From Alcaligenaceae bacterium (GTDB lineage: Bacteria; Pseudomonadota; Gammaproteobacteria; Burkholderiales; Burkholderiaceae_B), in NCBI GenBank assembly GCA_013416435.1, contig JACCEN010000017.1, positions 1-64,000 on the forward strand: DNA of 64,000 nt. Direction: 5' to 3'. The notes under the pieces are model-generated. The model saw only the letters and a program-made list of their open reading frames with translations. It was not told where the DNA came from and made no database searches. The position numbers and the translations under genes were made by a program. Shown here piece after piece: positions 60,860-64,000 of the stretch. Every line of letters begins with the position of its first letter. Position 1 is the first letter of the stretch.

Positions 60860-60880
60860 TCGATAATGATTCTTATTTGA
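60860..60880. promoter_or_regulatory. Fur box in the AraC/nitroreductase divergent region
   Basis: CGATAATGATTCTTATTTGA matches the GATAATGATAATCATTATC consensus well in its first half. It lies 71 bases before the AraC gene and about 145 bases before the nitroreductase start, so either or both could be iron-repressed. Confidence 0.72.
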
Positions 60881-61023
60881 GGGCATGGGAGGGAAGAATG
60901 CAAGCCATTTCCACATAGGGAAAACTCAGCAGCTTTGGGGATGCAAGTGGGTTAGGATTTCGGCCACGTCAGAAACCCAACATGGCCGCGCTCGATGGTG
61001 GCGCGACAGAAGCGAGAAGGAAT

Positions 61024-61599
61024 ATGCTTGATCGGATTTTTCTTGATGCGCGTACGCAGAATGGATGGCGCGATGCGCCCGTCGGCGATGAGACGCTGCG
61101 GCAGTTGTACGATTTGTTGAAATGGGCGCCCACCAGCATGAATTGCGGGCCGGCCAGGTTCCTTTTCATTCGGTCCCCGGATGCCAAAGAAAGGCTGCTG
61201 CCACTGATGAATGCGGGTAACCGCGAGAAAACGCGCCAGGCGCCCGTGACAGTCATCGTTGGCTACGACTTGAAGTTCTACGATCACTTGCCCAAGCTGT
61301 TTCCGCATCGTCCCGAAGCGCGCGACGCGTTTGCGACCCCGGATAAGGAGACGCACGCGCACGATACCGCTTTTCGCAATGGCAGTCTGCAAGGCGCCTA
61401 CTTGATACTTGCGGCCAGGGCGCTGGGCCTGGATTGCGGGCCGATGTCCGGCTTCGACGCGGCGGCGGTGGACGCCGAGTTCTGGGTGGATACGTCGGTG
61501 CGGACCAATTTCATCTGCAATATCGGGTATGGCGACCCTGCGTTCGTGCGCGAGCGCTTGCCGCGGCTGGATTTCGATGAGGCATGCAGGCTGCTGTAG
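61024..61599 (+). CDS. RutE/HadB-type NAD(P)H nitroreductase family protein
   Basis: This 191-aa flavoprotein closely follows E. coli RutE in layout: FLDARTQNGWRDAPVGDETL at the start, LLKWAPTSMNCGPARFLF, LQGAYLILAARALGLDCGPMSGFD and the end FICNIGYGDPAFVRERLPRLDFDEACRLL. RutE reduces malonic semialdehyde to 3-hydroxypropionate. No other pyrimidine-degradation genes are present here. ATG 61024 follows GAGAAGGAAT and is preferred over ATG 60982, which has no ribosome site. Other members reduce haloaromatic quinones or enals, so the substrate is open. Confidence 0.87.
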   Translation: MLDRIFLDARTQNGWRDAPVGDETLRQLYDLLKWAPTSMNCGPARFLFIRSPDAKERLLPLMNAGNREKTRQAPVTVIVGYDLKFYDHLPKLFPHRPEARDAFATPDKETHAHDTAFRNGSLQGAYLILAARALGLDCGPMSGFDAAAVDAEFWVDTSVRTNFICNIGYGDPAFVRERLPRLDFDEACRLL

Positions 61600-61604
61600 C
61601 GCTT

Positions 61605-61634
61605 GGGGTCAGACCCCATACAGGGTCTGACCCC
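61605..61634. repeat. Nested palindromic repeat, copy 14
   Basis: Arms extended by flanking bases to 18 matched bases on each side (61599-61616 and 61623-61640), with CATACA between them. It lies between the convergent nitroreductase and diguanylate cyclase genes and contains the latter's stop codon. Confidence 0.93.
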
Positions 61635-63216
61635 AAGCGCACACGCGATTGCGTCCGGTGTGCTTGGCTTGATGAAGTGCCAGGCCGGCTTGGTCCATCA
61701 GCTTTTCCAGTGTGCAGTCCTGATGGTCCGCCGACGAGATACCGATGGACGCGGCACAGCGGACGCGGGCGCCGCCGTCCAGCTCGATCTCCTGCGCATG
61801 GATGGCGGTGCCCAGGCGCTGCGCGACCTTGAGGGCGGCGTCCATATTGGTGGCGGGCAGCAGAATGGCAAACTCGTCGCCGCCCATGCGTCCGGTGATG
61901 TCGATCCAGCGCAAGGAGAGGCGCAGCATGTCGCCCAGCGCCGCCAGAACCTGATCACCGGCCTTGTATCCGTGGGCGTCATTGACGGCCTTGAAATGGT
62001 CCAGATCGATGAGCAGCAAAGAGGTGCTCGACTTGAATCGCCTCGCGCGTTCGATTTCGATTTCGGCTTGTTCGAGGAAATGGCGGCGATTGGATAAACC
62101 GGTCAGGAAGTCCTGCCGCGCGAGCAACTCAAGATTGTTCGGTTGCGGTGCGTGATGGGTGACGTCGCGCCCAATGGCGACGACCTCTTGCATGTGTCCA
62201 TCAGGGTCCAGCAGCCCCTGGAACAACCAGCAAAGCTGCCGCCGGCCTTTGCCGGTACGATGGCTGCGCCGGAAGCTGGCAGTGTGGGGCGGGCTGCCCA
62301 GCGCGGAGATCCCGGCAGGGAATTCCCCCTTTTCATTGGCGGGCAGGATGTCCGCTACAGCGCTTCCCGTGATCTGTTCCCGGGTCTTGCCCAGCAATTC
62401 GCATAAAGCGGGATTGGCATAGACGATACGGCCGCTTGCATCCATGCGCATCACCAGATCGTTGGTATGTTCAACGACCAGGCTGTAGTCTTCCGCACTT
62501 GCGCGCAGATGGGCCTGGGCACTTGCGGCCGCAGCCGTACGCTCGGCTTGCCGTCGCCGGTGAGCACGCAGGCCGGCATAGGCGCACAGAGCGGCCACCA
62601 GAAAGACGCCCGCCTGAATCAAGGACGCAAGATACCAGGAGGCCAGAACCGCATTCTTGCTTCGGCCCAACGCGACCGTCAAGGGTGCGCTCGAGGCCGG
62701 CCTGCCGGGCTTCAGTGTGAAGAACGCCATGATTTGCTCGCCGCGGATGTGCTGAACCACGCCTTCGGCGGCGCTTTGCCGTTGTCCGCTGCGGCGATGC
62801 CGGCGAAAGAGCTCGCCTGCCGCATCCGGCACGGCATGGGTCGAGACACCGGGCAGCTCGAGAAGAACGCCCCCATCATCCTGGATCAACGCGCTCCAGG
62901 CGTCTGGCGCGTAGCGCAGGGATGCCAGCACGCTTAGGACGTAAGCGTCGTCCTTGACCGCAGGCGCCTCGCTGCGCTGCGTTTCCGATGCTTGGCCGGC
63001 CTGTTCGTTGAAATGGGTGTCCAGGGCCTGGCCGGCAATGCGTGCCATGGCGACCAGATGCCCGGCGTGTTGCTGGATGATGGATCGATAGGCGGAATGT
63101 TGTTGATAGGCCAGGAGCAGTGCAAGAAGGGCAAGCGCAAGTGCCAGCGAAGCCCAGGCGGGGAAATCGCCTTTCCGTGGAATGCCGCGTGACGCGTGAA
63201 TGGGATTCTGGTGCAT
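61609..63216 (-). CDS. Membrane PAS-GGDEF diguanylate cyclase
   Basis: This 535-aa inner-membrane sensor has helix 1 at about 18-40, a periplasmic sensor region to about 200, helix 2 near 205-225, a PAS domain (about 245-365, with IVYANPALCELLGK) and a GGDEF domain to the end. The active motif is intact: RMGGDEFAILLP near 440. An RxxD inhibitory site (RWID) lies five residues before it. It should make cyclic di-GMP. The last residues, GQTLYGV, and the stop are encoded by repeat copy 14. ATG 63216 is chosen since the upstream frame is the next repeat copy. Which signal it senses is unknown. Confidence 0.9.
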   Translation of the reverse strand: MHQNPIHASRGIPRKGDFPAWASLALALALLALLLAYQQHSAYRSIIQQHAGHLVAMARIAGQALDTHFNEQAGQASETQRSEAPAVKDDAYVLSVLASLRYAPDAWSALIQDDGGVLLELPGVSTHAVPDAAGELFRRHRRSGQRQSAAEGVVQHIRGEQIMAFFTLKPGRPASSAPLTVALGRSKNAVLASWYLASLIQAGVFLVAALCAYAGLRAHRRRQAERTAAAASAQAHLRASAEDYSLVVEHTNDLVMRMDASGRIVYANPALCELLGKTREQITGSAVADILPANEKGEFPAGISALGSPPHTASFRRSHRTGKGRRQLCWLFQGLLDPDGHMQEVVAIGRDVTHHAPQPNNLELLARQDFLTGLSNRRHFLEQAEIEIERARRFKSSTSLLLIDLDHFKAVNDAHGYKAGDQVLAALGDMLRLSLRWIDITGRMGGDEFAILLPATNMDAALKVAQRLGTAIHAQEIELDGGARVRCAASIGISSADHQDCTLEKLMDQAGLALHQAKHTGRNRVCAWGQTLYGV

Positions 63217-63229
63217 AGGTGTCTTTGTT

Positions 63230-63259
63230 GGGGTCAGACCCCGTACGGGGTCTGACCCC
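63230..63259. repeat. Nested palindromic repeat, copy 15
   Basis: A perfect consensus copy 14 bases before the cyclase start, in the divergent region with OhrR. It is translated in the open frames of both genes if longer starts are assumed, which is why shorter starts were chosen. Confidence 0.93.
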
Positions 63260-63294
63260 TGCGGCCCGCCCCCTCCGCATACGATCCTTGTATT

Positions 63295-63314
63295 TAGATC
63301 GTGCACGATTTAAT
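63295..63314. promoter_or_regulatory. OhrR operator at the ohrR promoter
   Basis: TAGATCGTGCACGATTTAAT has a perfect core palindrome ATCGTGCACGAT. It overlaps a likely -10 box TAATAT (63311-63316). A near-identical element occurs before ohr at 63815, so this is the autorepression site. Confidence 0.85.
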
Positions 63315-63323
63315 ATTGCGTTT

Positions 63324-63782
63324 ATGAAGCAAAAAACCTTGCAAAACCCTGCGGCAAGCTTGTTGTTGGATGACCAGCTTTGCTTCGCGCTGTATTCCAC
63401 CAGTCTTGCGATGAATAAAGTTTATCGCAAGTTGTTGCGTTCGCTGGGCATTACTTACCCGCAATACTTGGTCATGCTGGTACTGTGGGAAAGCGACGAA
63501 TTGACCGTATCGGAAATCGGCCAGCGGCTCTTCCTGGACTCCGCCACTTTGACGCCCCTATTGAAACGACTGGAGCTTGCGGGGCTGATACGGCGCGATC
63601 GCGCCCAGAACGACGAAAGGCAGGTCATTGTCTCCTTGACGACCGCCGGCCGGGCGTTGCACGCCAAAGCCAGGGCGGTGCCGATCGAGGTCACTTGCGC
63701 TACGCAATGCTCGGCTCAGGAGCTTGCCGCAACCAAACTGGCGCTGGAGAAACTGCGGGGCCGTTTTCTGGAACATGAGTAA
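63324..63782 (+). CDS. ohrR: OhrR, MarR-family organic-peroxide sensor repressor
   Basis: This 152-aa repressor has the peroxide-sensing Cys in [21 protein letters not shown] (near residue 20), the hallmark of OhrR, a winged helix ([32 protein letters not shown]) and [14 protein letters not shown] in the wing. Oxidation of the Cys releases it from DNA. It lies upstream of ohr in the same direction, with matching operators before each gene. ATG 63324 has no ribosome site and starts just after the -10 box, so the mRNA may be leaderless. Confidence 0.95.
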   Translation: MKQKTLQNPAASLLLDDQLCFALYSTSLAMNKVYRKLLRSLGITYPQYLVMLVLWESDELTVSEIGQRLFLDSATLTPLLKRLELAGLIRRDRAQNDERQVIVSLTTAGRALHAKARAVPIEVTCATQCSAQELAATKLALEKLRGRFLEHE

Positions 63783-63814
63783 AACCATGAGGGTCTCGCG
63801 CCGCCATGTCATGT

Positions 63815-63834
63815 AGATCGTGTACGATTTAATC
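63815..63834. promoter_or_regulatory. OhrR operator at the ohr promoter
   Basis: TAGATCGTGTACGATTTAAT differs from the ohrR operator in one base, and ATCGTGTACGAT is a palindrome with one mismatch. A further AATCGTG follows. It lies about 75 bases before the ohr ATG. Confidence 0.85.
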
Positions 63835-63908
63835 GTGTAACAAAATCTGGCCTGAAGAGGCCGGTGCTCAAGTAGTCTGTCAATCACTTCATTTTTCAGG
63901 AGAGTCGT

Positions 63909-64000
63909 ATGTCTATAGAAAAAGTTCTCTATCGCGCTCAGGCCACCGCCAACGGAGGGCGTGACGGCCGTGCGGTGTCATCGGACGGCGCGCTGGACGT
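63909..64000 (+). CDS. ohr: Ohr, organic hydroperoxide reductase (N-terminal part, runs off the window)
   Basis: The 30 codons present read MSIEKVLYRAQATANGGRDG then RAVSSDGALDV, the standard start of Ohr (about 140 aa in the family). Ohr reduces organic hydroperoxides with two Cys residues and lipoyl proteins; those Cys lie beyond the window. AGGAGA precedes ATG 63909. An OhrR operator is upstream. Confidence 0.93.
   Translation, partial: MSIEKVLYRAQATANGGRDGRAVSSDGALD

Noticed and set aside
6662-63259. The palindromes as a CRISPR array
   Set aside because: Units are scattered over 57 kb, with no regular spacers and no cas genes.
63219-63323. A longer OhrR starting inside repeat copy 15
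   Set aside because: The added residues are translated repeat sequence and cross the OhrR operator and -10 box. ATG 63324 gives the normal OhrR length.

Overview
The window looks like chromosomal DNA of a high-GC betaproteobacterium of the Alcaligenaceae (Bordetella/Achromobacter type). The reasons are five Bug-type periplasmic receptors, IclR/GntR/TetR-controlled acyl-CoA catabolic operons, a FepA/BfeA-like ferric catecholate receptor beside an AraC regulator, and an OhrR/Ohr pair. No rRNA, tRNA or CRISPR was seen. The species cannot be fixed from sequence reading alone.

Layout. 1-810 is a mobile-element scar: the start of an IS3-type orfA, a terminator, and an AT-rich remnant of an AAA-type ATPase. 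810-6609 holds an IclR regulator divergent from a TRAP transporter (DctP-DctQ-DctM) and a GMC alcohol dehydrogenase. 6693-8848 is a decaying segment with a frameshifted and internally deleted FMN oxidase, an intact glutathionyl-hydroquinone reductase and a decapitated YceI gene. 8991-12504 is an iron-uptake operon (PepSY protein, 63-aa membrane protein, TonB receptor) behind a Fur-like site. 12789-18111 is a polyamine-type ABC importer with a RidA gene and a divergent GntR regulator. 18236-21224 is a Bug receptor flanked by the two halves of a two-component system. 21211-26586 is an acyl-CoA degradation operon (dehydrogenase, ligase, two crotonases). 26993-31138 is a complete tripartite tricarboxylate transporter with an enolase-superfamily enzyme. 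31249-34066 is an IclR regulator divergent from a TauD-type dioxygenase and a MetX-like hydrolase.

34100-37781 carries a ThDP enzyme with two Bug receptors. 37904-44816 is a six-gene operon that starts with a GH105-like glycosidase and continues with two CoA transferases, an acyl-CoA dehydrogenase, a ligase and a TetR regulator. 44905-51421 holds a GntR/UTRA regulator, a ligase, a cyclase-family hydrolase and an SDR, divergent from a Bug receptor and an acyl-CoA dehydrogenase. 51855-60789 is a catecholate siderophore operon (FepA-like receptor, FepB-like binding protein, FecCD permease, ATPase, siderophore-interacting reductase, MFS exporter) with its AraC regulator. 60982-64000 holds a RutE-like nitroreductase, a PAS-GGDEF cyclase, OhrR and the start of Ohr.

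The strongest unexplained signal is a dispersed nested palindrome. Two 13-base arms, GGGGTCAGACCCC and GGGGTCTGACCCC, are separated by GTAC, and each arm is itself almost a palindrome. I count 15 full copies and at least three half copies. They sit at six of the eight convergent gene ends. One copy lies in frame inside the siderophore ABC ATPase gene as a perfect 50-bp palindrome. Other copies supply stop codons of neighbouring genes. Some copies carry paired A/T to G/C changes in both arms. This resembles a REP/RAYT-type element, but no RAYT gene is in the window.
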